This document shows positions 18,487 to 29,609 of a DNA stretch of 64,000 bases, in pieces. The stretch is from JBGPQJ01 sp963709295. Lineage in GTDB: Bacteria; Chloroflexota; Anaerolineae; Anaerolineales; Villigracilaceae. The stretch is from assembly GCA_963709295.1 (NCBI GenBank), contig CAVPVW010000004.1, positions 1-64,000 of the forward strand. The letters run 5' to 3'. Every line of letters starts with the position of its first letter. Positions within the stretch are counted from its first letter, which is position 1. The notes below the pieces were generated by a model that saw only the letters and a program-made list of their open reading frames with translations, searched no databases and had not been told where the DNA came from. The position numbers and the translations under genes were made by a program.

Positions 18487-18541
18487 AACAAAAAACTTAT
18501 CAATCTGTAAAAATTTATTTCTGTAGATTTTAGGAGAGTGA

Positions 18542-21500
18542 ATGAATTGCAAATACACCAACCGCCGCTACCTCGATGCTCTTGAAAAGAAAGTACTCGT
18601 CTTCGACGGCGCGATGGGCACCAGCCTGCAAAACCAGCAGCTCACCGCCGAGCACTTCGGCGGCGAGCAATACAACGGCTGCAATGACTACCTCGTCATC
18701 TCGTACCCCGAAGCCGTGGAAAAAGTCCACCGCTCGTTCCTCGAGGTCGGAGTGGACGTGCTCGAGACGGACACCTTCCGCTCGAACCGCATTACGATGG
18801 CAGAATACAAATTGCAGGACCGGGTCATCGAGATTAACCAAACAGCGGCACGCCTCGCGCGCCGTTTGGCGGATGAGTATTCGGGCCACGGGCAACCGCA
18901 TGGGTTACCCCGACCCCGTTTTGTGGCCGGTTCCATCGGACCCAGCGGCAAACTCCCCTCCGCCAACGACCCCGAACTCTCCAATGTCTCCTTCGATGAC
19001 CTCGCCGAAATATTTCGTGAACAGGCGGTTGGCCTCATCCGCGGCGGGGTGGACCTGCTGCTGATTGAGACCTCGCAGGACATCCTCGAAGTCAAAGCCG
19101 CCATCACCGGCTGCCACAAGGCGTTTGAAGAGACCGGCATGTCGTCTGCCTATCCAGGCCCAGGTCACGCTCGACACCACCGGGCGCATGCTGCTTGGCA
19201 CGAATATGGAGGCCGCGCTGACCATCCTCGAAGGCCTTGGCATCGACGTCATCGGCCTGAACTGCTCCACCGGCCCCGAGCACATGCGCGAGCCGATCCG
19301 TATCCTGGGTGAGCAGGCGACCCTGCCCGTCTCGTGCATCCCCAATGCCGGCCTGCCGCTCAACGTCGACGGGCAGGCGGTCTACCCGCTCGAGCCGGAA
19401 CCCTTCGCCAACGAACTATTCGAGTTCGTCACCAAGTACAACATCTCGGTCGTGGGCGGATGCTGCGGGACGACTCCTGCTCACCTGAAATTGCTGGTGG
19501 ACAAACTGGATCAACACCCGCATCCTGAGCGCCCGGCGCAGGCAACCCCGCGCCTGTCGTCCGCCATGTCCGCCATTTCCATGCGGCAGGACCCGCCGCC
19601 CACCCTGCTCGGCGAGCGCTGCAACGCGCAGGGCAGCAAGAAGTTCAAGCGCTTGCTGCTCGAGGAGGATTACGACTCCATCCTTGAGATCGCTCGCGAA
19701 CAGGTGGAGTACGGCGCCCACGCCCTCGACATCTCCTGCGCCGTAACCGAACGCCCCGACGAGGCCGAACTGATGCGCAAGGTGGTTAAGAAACTCGAGA
19801 TGGGCGTGGACGTCCCGCTGGTGATCGACACCACCGAACTGGATGTGCTCGAGATCGCGCTCAAGACCGCTCCCGGACGCTGCCTGATCAACTCGACTCA
19901 CCTCGAGGCCGGCCGCGCCAAAGCCGACAAAATCTTTGCCCTCGCCAGGCAGCATAACGCCGCCGTCATCGTTCTGACCATCGACGAGAACGGCATGGCC
20001 AAGCCGCGCGACCGCAAGCTGGAGGTCGCCAAACGCATCTACGATATCGCAGTAAACGACCACGGCCTGCGTCCCGACGCGCTGGTCTTCGATGCCCTGA
20101 CCTTCACCCTCGCCACCGGTGACCCGGAGTTTACCGAATCAGCCATCGAGACCATCGAAGGCATTCGGCTCGATCAAGCAGAACCTGCCCGGTGTGCTGA
20201 CCTCGCTCGGCGTGAGCAATCTCTCCTTTGGCTTTGCCCCGCAGGCCCGTCCCGTCCTGAACTCGATCATGCTCCACCATTGCGTCCAGGCCGGCCTCGA
20301 CATGGCGATCATCAATCCCGCCCATGTCACGGCCTATGCGGATATCCCTGCTGAAGAAAAAGAACTCGCCGAGGACCTGCTCTTCAACCGCCGTCCCGAT
20401 GCGCTGCAGCGCTACATCGAGCATTTTGAAATCCGCCACTCCTCAATCCGCCGAATCAGCCACGGATCCAACTGAAGGCATGACCCCCGAACAGCGCCTG
20501 CACTGGCGCATCGTTCACCGCCACAAGGAAGGCGTGGAGGCGGATATTGATGAGATCATCAATCGCGATGCTACTCCCCCTGCGACACGCTCCGACCAGC
20601 ATCTGGTCGCCGTCCATACCCTCAACAACACTCTGCTCCCGGCCATGAAGGAGGTCGGCGACAAGTTCGGCGCAGGCGAGCTGATCCTGCCCTTCGTGCT
20701 CCAATCCGCTGAAGTGATGAAGAAGTCCGTCGCCCACCTCGAAACCTACCTTGAGAAGGTCGAAGGTGTCACCAAGGGCACGGTGGTCATCGCCACCGTC
20801 TACGGCGATGTGCATGACATCGGCAAGAACCTGGTCAAGACCATCCTCGCCAACAACGGTTACACGGTCATCGACCTCGGCAAGCAGACCCCCGCCGAGA
20901 CGATCATCACCAAGGCCATCGAAGTCAGTGCCACCGCCATCGGACTCTCCGCGTTGCTGGTCAGCACCTCCAAGCAGATGCCGCTGATTGTCAATGAGCT
21001 CCAGCGCCGCGGATTGAAATTCCCGGTGCTGGTGGGTGGCGCCGCCATCAACCGCCGCTTCGGCCGCCGCATCCTTTTCACCGAAGACGGCAATCCCTAC
21101 GACCCCGGCGTGTTCTACTGCAAGGACGCCTTCGAGGGCCTCGAGACGATGGACAAGCTGATCGATCCCGAGCGAAAGCCGGCCCTGCTGGAACAAATCC
21201 GCAAAGAAGCGGATATGGAGATGGGACGAACCAAACCCGAACGCGAAGCTCCGATCCCCGGGCAGCGCAGTGCCATCGTCCCGCAGCCTGTTACGCTGCC
21301 CTCAAGCGTGACCTTCGGCTGGAAGGTAGTCCGCTCGATGCCGCTCGAGATGGTCTTCCAGAACCTGAACATCAACGAACTTTACCGTCTCTCCTGGGGT
21401 GCCAAAAACACTCACGGCCCCGAATGGGAAAAACTGCAAAAGGAATTTGGCAAGCGGCTGGAGAAAATGAAAAAGGAAGCCTTGAAGACGGGCTGGCTTA

Positions 21501-22073
21501 AACCTCAGGCGGTCTACGGCTATTTCCCCTGCCAGGCGGATGGCGACGATCTGATCGTTTATGCCGCTGATGGAAAATCGCGAGATCACCCGTTTCCATT
21601 TTCCCCGCCAGCCCTACGACGAGCACCTGGCACTGTCGGATTATTTCGCCCCGGTCGATTCCGGGCAAATGGACGTGGTCGCCTTCCAGGTGGTCACCGT
21701 CGGGCATGAGGCCACCGAACGCTTCGACAAATTCCAAGCCGAAGGCAACTACTCTGAGGGCTACTTCACGCACGGGCTTGCCGTCCAAACCGCCGAGGCG
21801 ACGGCCGAATACCTGCACCTTCATATCCGCCGCGAGCTGGGACTTCCTGAAGGACAGGGCAAGCGTTACTCGTGGGGCTACCCCGCCATCCCCGAGTTGG
21901 AGGACCACCGCAAGGTGTTCGACCTGCTGCCGGCGGAGAAAGAACTTGGCATGTCGCTCAGCCCCGCCTACCAACTCATCCCCGAACAATCCACCGCGGC
22001 GATCATTATCCATCATCCGCAAGCGAAGTATTACAGCATTGGCGAGAGCCGTGTTGAGCAGTTGATGAAATAA
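18542..22073 (+). CDS. metH: Cobalamin-dependent methionine synthase, four frameshifts
   Basis: All four MetH modules occur in order across about 1,177 codons. The homocysteine domain has DGAMGTSLQNQ and the Zn ligands in NCSTG and GGCCGTTP. The pterin domain has GERCNAQGSKKF and DISCAVTERPD. The cobalamin domain has YGDVHDIGKNLV, whose His is the lower cobalt ligand. The C-terminal reactivation domain has EATERFDKFQAEG, GYFTHGLAVQTAEATAEYLH and RYSWGYPAIPEL. Frame changes lie near 19142, 20170, 20445 and 21575, each by one base in the same direction. It catalyses homocysteine methylation by methyl-THF. Start follows AGGAGA. Confidence 0.9.
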
Positions 22074-22124
22074 ACCATCAATCAGTACGGATAATTGCTT
22101 TTTGAGAAGGTCGCGAGGAAGTTA

Positions 22125-24067
22125 ATGCAATCCGCCAAAAGGTTTTTCAAGGCGCACTGGCCCATTATTCTGCTGATCGTCATCAATATGGCGATTAGCC
22201 TGGCTGTCGTCCGCGATTATGGCCAGAGCTGGGACGAGCCGGGCAATTACAGGTATGCCTATCATTCGCTGGATAATTACTACAAACTTTTTCACGGGTT
22301 GCCGGTTGTTGATTTCAACGAATTGCATCTGGATCAAAAAGGTCCATCCTATTTTATGCTGGCGGGTCTGTTCTCGCGACTCGTAACTGCGTTGCTGCCC
22401 AGTTGGTCTGAAATAAATGGCTGGCATCTTGCCAATTTTCTAGTATTCCAGGTGGGCGTCATCTCGCTTTATTTTCTTGTGCGCCGTTGGACAGGAAATT
22501 GGGCGGCCTTTGGCGCAGCTTTATTATTCTCCACCCAGCCGTTGTTTTGGGGTCATGCTTTCATCAACCCGAAGGATATCCCATTCATGTCGTTTTTTCT
22601 GGCAAGTGCCGCATTGGGGCTGAGAATGATAGACCGGTTGAATGCCGATCCTTTTTCTGTGAGTTATTCTGCTGTTCCATTGCAGTCATTTCGAGAGGAC
22701 TGGCGGCAGACATCTATTGTACGAAAAACGGCGAGTTGTGTTTTGTTTTTGCTCTGGCTTGGGCTTGGATTTTTCGCATGGATCAATCGGGATGACATTA
22801 ACAACGCTGTCGCTATGCTGGTCAAGGGCATCTACAATTCCCAAGGTTTCTGGGGGAGGTTGTTCTTTAAGGTTGCGCCTAATGCCGGTAGTGTGGCCGT
22901 GGAAAGCTATATTACTAAGGCGCAGTCCATCCTGGCAAAATGGGAAGTTGTCCTTTTTCTTCTTGCGGGCGTGGTACTGGTTCTCGTCCTGTTGAGGCTG
23001 GCTTCCAGAAGGACCTATACCTGGCTGTTGGGCGGATTATTGTCGCCGGCTGGAAAAGCCACCCTGCATTACCTGGCATCTCCTGCGCTGATTCTGCTGC
23101 CGTTGTTTTGGGACTGACTATTTCCATCCGCTTATCTGCCCCTTATGTAGTCTTCCTGGTTGGAGTTTACGCCCTAACCAAACGAGAGAGGCAGCCTCTG
23201 CTGGCTTTCATTCCCTACGGTGTGTTGGCGTTGCTAACGTCGTTTCTTACCTGGCCTTACCTGTGGCGCGATCCAATAGGAAGGTTCATTGACAGCATGA
23301 CTACCATGGCGGACTATTCTGTGCAGAGTGTGGAATCATCCCGGTTCTTGTTGTTTAAGCTGATCAGTATTCAGCTGACGGAGCCGGTCGCCCTGCTTTT
23401 CCTGGCGGGTCTGGTGCTTGCGGTGGTGAACTTTTCGAAGGAGAGATTCCGCACCCCCTTTCTGGTGGTGTTGTCCTGGCTATTCATCCCCTTGACAGTA
23501 GTGCTCCTTACGCAAAGTTCGCTTTATGACAACTTCAGGCAAATGTTTTTCCTGTTGCCGGCTGTTTTCATCGTGGCTGCCATCGCGCTCGATGCGATGT
23601 TTGGAAAACTCAAGAAAGCCTGGTTGAATCTTGTCGTTGTACTCGTGCTCGCTCTGCCCGGAATTTATGCCTGCGTCCGGCTGCATCCCTACGAATACAT
23701 TTATTACAATACTCTTGTCGGTGGGGTGAAAGGGGCTTTCAGGCACTATGAGCTGGATTACTGGGCGACTTCGTACAAGGAAGCCGCTGAATATTTGAAC
23801 GAAGTTGCGCCAGGAAATGCCAAGGTCGGCGTGGTTGGAACGGATCTGATCTTCAAGCCTTATGCGCGCCCTGATTTGAAGGTTTATTTTTTCAACGGCG
23901 TGGATGTCAGTGAGGATTTCGATTACGTGGTCATCTCCAGCCGCGCGAACAATGATCTGGCGATATGTCCGAAGGCAAAGGTGATTAAGACCATCGAGCG
24001 CGATGGCGCGGTCCTGACATCTATCAAACAGATTACGTCTCCGGACGATTGTGTTCTCTCACCCTAG
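22125..24067 (+). CDS. GT-C fold glycosyltransferase (ArnT/PMT-like), one frameshift
   Basis: About 645 residues with around 12 membrane helices and a C-terminal soluble part. The first luminal loop holds DYGQSWDEPG, with the DE pair expected for the catalytic acid of polyprenyl-phosphate-dependent GT-C enzymes. HLDQKGPSYFMLAG and GHAFINPKDIPFMSFFLAS follow. The frame changes near 23100, where ALILLPLF becomes GLTISIRLSAPYVVFLVG. The start has GAGGAAG three bases upstream. Probable role: transfer of a sugar to protein or lipid on the outer membrane face; donor and acceptor unknown. Confidence 0.7.
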
Positions 24068-24089
24068 GGTGAGGCTGAGGAAATTCATA

Positions 24090-25937
24090 ATGCCTGAACC
24101 TAAGCTTTTATCGTTACTTCAATCCACTACCCTCCTCTCCGATGGCGCGATGGGGACCATGCTGCATACGCGCGGGGTCAGCTTCGAGAAATGCTTCGAC
24201 GAACTCAACCTGACCAATCCAGATGCAGTGGGCAATATCCATCGCGAGTATATCGAGGCCGGCGCGGACATCGTCCAGACCAACACCTTCGGTGCGAACC
24301 GCTTCAAGCTGGGAAAACACGGCCTTGAGGGCAAACTCATTGATATCAATCGCAGCGGAGTTGAATTAGCTCGGCGGGTTGTGGCAGCTTCGAAAAAAAA
24401 TGTGCTCATCGCCGGGGATGTCGGCCCCCTCGGGGTGCGAATCGCGCCATTCGGGCGCGTCCAGCCTGAGGAGGCGCGGGCAGCCTTTGCGGAGCAGATC
24501 GCGGTGTTGGTAGAGGCAGGCGCGGATTTGTTGATTATCGAGACCTTCAGCGATTTGTATGAAATCCGGGAAGCCATCCGCGCAGCAAAAGCGACCGTCT
24601 CGTTGCCAGTGATCGCTTCCATGACCTTCACGCGTGACGACCGCACGGTGCTGGGCGACGACCCGACAAAAGTTGCGAAAACACTCAACGAAGCCGGCAC
24701 GGATGTGATCGGCGTCAACTGCTCGGGCGGACCGGCCCAGTTGCTGCGCCTGCTCAAGGCCATGCGGCAGGCTGTCCCGAACGGACGCTTCTCGGTGATG
24801 CCCAATGCGGGTTGGCCGGAGCAGGTCGGCGGGCGGATCATGTATCCGGCGGACCCCGATTACTTCGGCGACTACGCCCTCTCGTTCCGTGAGGCCGGCG
24901 CATCAGTGGTGGGAGGTTGCTGCGGTACAACTCCCCAGCACATCGCTGCCATGCGCAAGGCGCTGGACGAGTCCCCGCCGATCGAGCCGTCGCACATCAC
25001 CATGCTTCCCGCAGATGAAGAGGTGGATGCGGAAGTCGAGAAACCCACCCAATTCGCGCAAAAATTATCCGAAGGGAAATTCGCCATCTCCGTCGAGATG
25101 GACCCGCCGCGCGGACTCTCCACCCACAAGCTGCTGGCCGGAGCGTCCCTGTTGGCTGAGGCCGGTGCAGACGTGATCAACGTGGCTGACAGCCCGATGG
25201 CGCGCATGCGCATGTCCGCCTGGGCGGTGTGCGACGTGGTCCAACGCAGCGTCAACGTGGAGACGACGCTTCACTTCCCGACGCGCGGACGAAACCTGCT
25301 GCGTGTGCAGGGTGACCTGCTGGCGGCGCACGCCCTCGGCATCCGTAATGTCTTCGTGGTGATGGGCGACCCGACTTCGATTGGCGATTACCCCGAAGCC
25401 ATGGACAACTACGACCTGGTCCCTTCCGGGTTGATCAAGCTCATCAAACAGGGATTCAACATGGGCGTGGACCATTCGGGCACGTCCATCGGGCAGCCGA
25501 CCAGTTTCTTTTGTGGCGCGGCGCTCAATCTGTGCCCGCCCGAGCCCGAACAGGAGATCAAGAATTTGCACCGCAAGATCAAGAATGGCGCGGACTTTTT
25601 TCTCACGCAGCCCATCTATGAAACTGAAAAGGCGAGGTCTTTTCTTGGCCAGTATGAGACCATCCACGGAAAATTGGATAAGCCAATATTGGTCGGCGTC
25701 CTGCCCCTTGTCAGCTTAAAGCATGCCAATTTCCTGCATCACGAGGTGCCGGGGATTTCGATCCCCGAGCAAACGCTCAGGCGCATGGAGCAAGCCGGGG
25801 AGGGGGCGTCCCGTGCCGGCGTCGAATTGGCCGTCGAGTTGATCCAGCAGATCAAACCCTGGGCGCAGGGAATCTATATCATGCCGCAATTCAGTCGATT
25901 TGATCTGATCGCGGAGATCGTGGAAGCGGTAAAATAG
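24090..25937 (+). CDS. Fused homocysteine S-methyltransferase / methylenetetrahydrofolate reductase
   Basis: 615 residues. The N-terminal Hcy methyltransferase (about 1-295) has SDGAMGTMLHTRG, NTFGANRFKLG and Zn ligands in VNCSGG and VGGCCGTT. The C-terminal MetF-type domain (about 315-615) has ISVEMDPPRG, VMGDPTSIGDYPEA, NMGVDHSGTSIGQPTSFFCG, ADFFLTQPIYE and VGVLPLVSLKHANFLHHEVPG. This is the YitJ-like bifunctional protein that both makes methyl-THF and methylates homocysteine, complementing MetH. The start follows TGAGGAAA. It is preceded by the glycosyltransferase with a 22-bp gap. Confidence 0.9.
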   Translation: MPEPKLLSLLQSTTLLSDGAMGTMLHTRGVSFEKCFDELNLTNPDAVGNIHREYIEAGADIVQTNTFGANRFKLGKHGLEGKLIDINRSGVELARRVVAASKKNVLIAGDVGPLGVRIAPFGRVQPEEARAAFAEQIAVLVEAGADLLIIETFSDLYEIREAIRAAKATVSLPVIASMTFTRDDRTVLGDDPTKVAKTLNEAGTDVIGVNCSGGPAQLLRLLKAMRQAVPNGRFSVMPNAGWPEQVGGRIMYPADPDYFGDYALSFREAGASVVGGCCGTTPQHIAAMRKALDESPPIEPSHITMLPADEEVDAEVEKPTQFAQKLSEGKFAISVEMDPPRGLSTHKLLAGASLLAEAGADVINVADSPMARMRMSAWAVCDVVQRSVNVETTLHFPTRGRNLLRVQGDLLAAHALGIRNVFVVMGDPTSIGDYPEAMDNYDLVPSGLIKLIKQGFNMGVDHSGTSIGQPTSFFCGAALNLCPPEPEQEIKNLHRKIKNGADFFLTQPIYETEKARSFLGQYETIHGKLDKPILVGVLPLVSLKHANFLHHEVPGISIPEQTLRRMEQAGEGASRAGVELAVELIQQIKPWAQGIYIMPQFSRFDLIAEIVEAVK

Positions 25938-25941
25938 GGAT

Positions 25942-26709
25942 ATGCTACTAACCATCGATGTTGGCAACACCAACCTGACCATCGGCCTGTATGAGGGGGA
26001 TACCCTCGTCAACCACTGGCGCCTGGCGACCGACCATGACCGCATGCCTGATGAATACGGGCTGCAGTTCCAGGGGCTGCTGGCGAACGTGGGACATGAC
26101 CCCGGCGACCTGACGGGCATTGCGCTGGCCTCGGTCGTGCCCCCGCTGACCGGGCGCGTGATCCAGGCCTGCCGCGAGTACCTCAAGCAGGAGCCGCTGG
26201 TGGTGGACACGGGCGTCAAGACGGGCGTGCGCATCCGCTACGAGGACCCGAAGACCGTGGGCGCGGACCGCGTCTGCGACGCTGCGGCGGTGATGAAGCT
26301 GTATGGCGGCCCGGCCTGCGTGGTGGACTTCGGCACGGCAACCACTTTCAACGCCATCACGCGCGAGGGGGATTACCTGGGCGGGGCGATCACCGCCGGC
26401 ATCAACCTGGCGGCCGAGGCGCTTTTTACGCGCGCCGCCAAGCTGCCGCGCATCGACCTGCAGCGCCCGCCGAACGTGATCGGGCGAAACACCACCCATG
26501 CCATGCAGTCGGGACTCTTATTTGGCTACGTCTCGATGGTCGAGGGGATGGTGGCCCGCTTCCGGGTGGAACTTGGCGAGGACATGAAGGTCATCGCCAC
26601 GGGGGGACTGGCGGAGGTGGTGGCGAAGGAAACGCCGGTGATCGGGATCATCGCCCCCTGGCTGACGCTGGATGGACTGCGAATCATCTGGGAATTGAAC
26701 CAGACCTGA
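25942..26709 (+). CDS. coaX: Type III pantothenate kinase
   Basis: 255 residues with the ASKHA-fold motifs MLLTIDVGNTNLTIG (phosphate 1), KTVGADRVCDAAA, VVDFGTATTFNAI (phosphate 2), YLGGAITAGINLAAEALF and VIATGGLAEVV (adenosine site). It phosphorylates pantothenate, the first step of CoA synthesis. It begins five bases after the previous stop, so it is probably in the same transcript. Confidence 0.95.
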   Translation: MLLTIDVGNTNLTIGLYEGDTLVNHWRLATDHDRMPDEYGLQFQGLLANVGHDPGDLTGIALASVVPPLTGRVIQACREYLKQEPLVVDTGVKTGVRIRYEDPKTVGADRVCDAAAVMKLYGGPACVVDFGTATTFNAITREGDYLGGAITAGINLAAEALFTRAAKLPRIDLQRPPNVIGRNTTHAMQSGLLFGYVSMVEGMVARFRVELGEDMKVIATGGLAEVVAKETPVIGIIAPWLTLDGLRIIWELNQT

Positions 26710-26725
26710 CCATAGAAATTAGCTC

Positions 26726-26780
26726 TTGACAAGAATAAATAAACACTGTATATTTATGTAAATATACAGTGTTTATTTAT
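26726..26780 (+). promoter_or_regulatory. Promoter with perfect palindromic TetR operator
   Basis: TTGACA at 26726-26731, 17-bp spacer and TATATT at 26749-26754. From 26735 to 26780 lie two 22-bp arms that are exact reverse complements around a 2-bp centre. The core is AACACTGTATATTTA. The operator covers spacer, -10 and start site, so binding would shut the promoter. It ends just before the AAGGAG of the TetR gene. Confidence 0.9.
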
Positions 26781-26792
26781 CAAGGAGCGACC

Positions 26793-27480
26793 ATGTCCCC
26801 ACGACCGCGCACGGATCAACGCCAGCCCAATTTGCAGGAAGCCATCAAGGATACCGCCTGGAAGCAGATCGCCGAATCAGGCGCGGCCTCGCTCAGCCTG
26901 CGCGCCATCGCGCGTGAGCTGGATATCACCGCCCCGGCCATCTACAACTATTATCCCAGCCGCGACGACCTGGTCACCGCCCTGATCGTGGATGCCTTCA
27001 CCTCCCTGGCGGAAGCGCAGGAAGCTTCGATCACAGGTCTGGCGCAGAATCGACGCGCGGTGCGCCTGTCCGCGCTGGGGCTGGCCTATCGCGAATGGGC
27101 GGTGACCTACCCCCAACGATACCATCTCATTTTTGGCACGCCCATCCCGAACTACACCGCGCCTGAAGAAGTAACCCAGCCGGCAGCAGCGCAGGCGCTG
27201 ATTCCGCTGATCCAGGCTATACAGGACCTTGCCTCTGCCGGGGAGCTGCGGACGGAACGTTTGGTGGACATGTCCCCGAAGCTGGAATCCATGCTTGGGA
27301 CGTGGAGCAAGTTTGCAGGCGGAATTCGACCACGAGGTGCTGTACCTCGCCCTGGTCATCTGGAGCCGCGTGCACGGGCTGGTGATGCTCGAAATCACGC
27401 ATCAAATCCCGTCGTTTTTCGACAACCCGGAGGAAGTGTATCGCCAGGAGATAAAAAACCTGCTCATCCAATATTTATAA
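26793..27480 (+). CDS. TetR family repressor, one frameshift
   Basis: N-terminal HTH: AWKQIAESGAASLSLRAIAR, ELDITAPAIYNYYPSRDDLV. The ligand domain looks like the TetR_C_13 (WHG) class, with YREWAVTYPQRYHLIFGTP. A surplus A near 27309 breaks the frame; repairing it restores SLQAEFDHEVLYLALVIWSR and an end at 27480, about 229 residues. The large operator just upstream implies autorepression. It probably also controls the SDR gene that follows after 67 bp. Confidence 0.85.
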
Positions 27481-27547
27481 AGGTTGCACGGTGGTCATTG
27501 TTTGACGCACCTTATCTTAATCGTTTCGAGAAAAAGGAGAAAATCTC

Positions 27548-28525
27548 ATGTCTGAACTGCATGTTGTCTTTGGAACCGGTCCGCTTGGAAAATATACTGC
27601 GCGTGAACTGGTGAAGCTTGGTAAAACCGTCCGCATGGTCAACCGCTCGGGAAAAGCGGACCAGCTTCCGGGTGGAGTGGAGGTCGTCGCCGGCGACGCC
27701 TATGACGCGGCGAAAAATGTCGAGGTGACCAGGGGCGCGGCAGCCATCTATCAGTGCGCCCAGCCGCATTACTATGAATGGGCTGAGAAGTTCCCGCCGC
27801 TTCAGCAGGCCATTCTCGAAGCGGCAGCCACGAACGGCGCAAAACTGATCGTGGGCGACAATCTTTACATGTACGGTGACCCGCAAGGGCAGCCTATCCG
27901 CGAGGATTCGCCCATCCGACCGAATACGAAAAAGGGAAAAGTCCGCGCGGCGATGGCGCAGGAAGTGCTCGAAGCGCACAAAACCGGTAAAGTTCGCACT
28001 GCCATCGGGCGCGCCTCGGACTTTTTCGGACCGGGCTATGATATCTTTGCCGACCTGGTCATCCGGCCGGCGCTGGCGGGCAAAGCCGTCAATGTGCTGG
28101 GTCGCACGGACCAGCCGCACACCTTTTCTTATGTCGCGGATTTTGGCAAGCTGCTGGCAACCCTCGGTACCCGCGATGAGGCGCTGGGGCAGGTCTGGTT
28201 CACGCCCAGCCCGGCTGCTGTGACGCAGGCGGAACTGGTCAAAATGCTGGAGGCCGAGCTGGACCGCCCTGTCAAAGTGATGGCCGCCGGGGCGATGCTG
28301 GCGCGCCTGATCGGCTTTTTCAACAAGGATATGGCTGAGACCGTGGAGATGATTTACGAGTGGACTAGCCCGTTCGTGATGGATTCCAGCAAGGCCGAGA
28401 AGGCTTTTGGCTGGAAAGGCACCCCTCTCAACCAGGCACTCAAAGAGACGGTGGAGTGGTGCAGGTCACATCCGGAAAAAATAATAAGTAGCGCTGATTT
28501 GGTTCCCGTGAAAGCGGATGACTGA
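27548..28525 (+). CDS. Atypical SDR / NAD-dependent epimerase family oxidoreductase
   Basis: 325 residues. The dinucleotide-binding start VVFGTGPLGKYTARELVKLG is a modified GxGxxG. RMVNRSGK, AAIYQCAQPHYYEW and VGDNLYMYGDP follow, as in NAD(P)-binding epimerase/dehydratase proteins; the YxxxK catalytic pair is not obvious. The C-terminal third resembles extended SDRs. Partner of the TetR repressor in what looks like a two-gene stress- or substrate-responsive unit. Substrate unknown. Confidence 0.75.
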   Translation: MSELHVVFGTGPLGKYTARELVKLGKTVRMVNRSGKADQLPGGVEVVAGDAYDAAKNVEVTRGAAAIYQCAQPHYYEWAEKFPPLQQAILEAAATNGAKLIVGDNLYMYGDPQGQPIREDSPIRPNTKKGKVRAAMAQEVLEAHKTGKVRTAIGRASDFFGPGYDIFADLVIRPALAGKAVNVLGRTDQPHTFSYVADFGKLLATLGTRDEALGQVWFTPSPAAVTQAELVKMLEAELDRPVKVMAAGAMLARLIGFFNKDMAETVEMIYEWTSPFVMDSSKAEKAFGWKGTPLNQALKETVEWCRSHPEKIISSADLVPVKADD

Positions 28526-28526
28526 T

Positions 28527-28626
28527 TTGCCGTATAATTTTATTAATGTTTAGTGTATTGGGGCGGCCTATAATAGGTTATACGGTTTCCGTAAAGTCCC
28601 CGTGAGGGGATAAACACCAGTCAGGC
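28527..28626 (+). repeat. Intergenic repeat family member A
   Basis: Begins TTGCCGTATAATTTTATT, has the inverted match CCGTATAA...TTATACGG, contains GTCCCCGTGAGGGGA (a small hairpin) and ends AAACACCAGTCAGGC. It lies between the SDR gene and a small membrane-protein gene. Related copies are at 29703, 33966 and 35007. Confidence 0.6.
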
Positions 28627-28639
28627 TTATTAGGAGGGG

Positions 28640-29074
28640 ATGATGACAGTTAGCCTTCTGTTCCGCCGACGAATGCTCCTGGTCTGCGCGGCTCTTTTAG
28701 CAGCGGGGGCCAGCGTAGTGGCATTAGGGGTAATTCCGCCGGTCCAAGCCGCCACTTTCCCGGGTGTCACCCCCGAGAGGGCCGTGCCGGCCTTTTGGGT
28801 CAGCGTAGGCCTGAACTTCATCGCAGCGGCAATTCTTGTCTGCATTGCCATCTGGTCAAAAGGTCGAAGTTGGATCTCAACATCCGGTCTCATTATTATT
28901 GGGCTCGTCGCTCTGTTTTTGGGAATCGCCCTGACGGATGCATTCTTCGCATTCCAGGCGGCAGGTCCCTCAATGCAAACCGTCTCGATGCTTCTTTTCT
29001 TCTGCGCAGCAGCTGATTTCCTGGCCGGGGCGTTGGTTGTCATAACCGCGTTTCTCCGGTCCCAAAAAACATGA
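28640..29074 (+). CDS. Small membrane protein, unknown
   Basis: 144 residues with four hydrophobic helices (about 8-35, 50-68, 75-98, 110-138). The first may be a cleaved signal ending PPVQAA. The ribosome site AGGAGGGG is very strong; the second ATG at 28643 has the better spacing. It lies between repeat A and a second small membrane protein of similar style. No family recognised. Confidence 0.6.
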   Translation: MMTVSLLFRRRMLLVCAALLAAGASVVALGVIPPVQAATFPGVTPERAVPAFWVSVGLNFIAAAILVCIAIWSKGRSWISTSGLIIIGLVALFLGIALTDAFFAFQAAGPSMQTVSMLLFFCAAADFLAGALVVITAFLRSQKT

Positions 29075-29183
29075 ATAAACTCAGCCCGCTGATAGAACCC
29101 ATGCCCTCCCTGCGCTCGGATGCAGCTCATCCGCCCTGTTAGGCAGCCATGGATAAGATCCACTATCAAAAAAGGAGACTATC

Positions 29184-29609
29184 ATGAGCGTTGCATTCTC
29201 AACCCCGGGCAACAGGAACAAGACGTTTATCCTCCTGGCGATCAGCGGCTTGCTGGCAATTGCCGCAGTCGCTGTGGGCATCGACGATAATCCGTCCGGT
29301 ATCCTGTTAGCCTTTCTTGCAGCTACTGCTTTTGTCCTTGCTTTCGTCCACCCTTGGCGGACTGCAAAAATGTTTCTGTACCTCCTCCTGGCGGCAGTAC
29401 TCGGTTTTGTTCTCTATATCATTTTGAACATCATTCTCGATACTGCCGCCCAGGATCCAGCGGCCACGGCTGCGCTCCAGGATCTGTTGAATAGCCCTAT
29501 CGTTAATGCTTTTAGCATAATCATCGTCATGATCTGCGCTGCAGCCTTCATCGTTGGCGCGGTCGGCTCGGTTGCCATGGCCATTCGCAACCGTCGCCGT
29601 CCTGTATGA
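29184..29609 (+). CDS. Small membrane protein, unknown; 3' end duplicated downstream
   Basis: 141 residues with four membrane helices and a basic C-terminus (AIRNRRRPV). A sequence matching the final 27 codons and about 100 bp of downstream DNA recurs at 33798-33975. The ribosome site is AAGGAG. A GTTAGGC at 29138 lies 46 bases upstream and would fit an integron cassette boundary, but on its own this is weak. Function unknown. Confidence 0.6.
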   Translation: MSVAFSTPGNRNKTFILLAISGLLAIAAVAVGIDDNPSGILLAFLAATAFVLAFVHPWRTAKMFLYLLLAAVLGFVLYIILNIILDTAAQDPAATAALQDLLNSPIVNAFSIIIVMICAAAFIVGAVGSVAMAIRNRRRPV

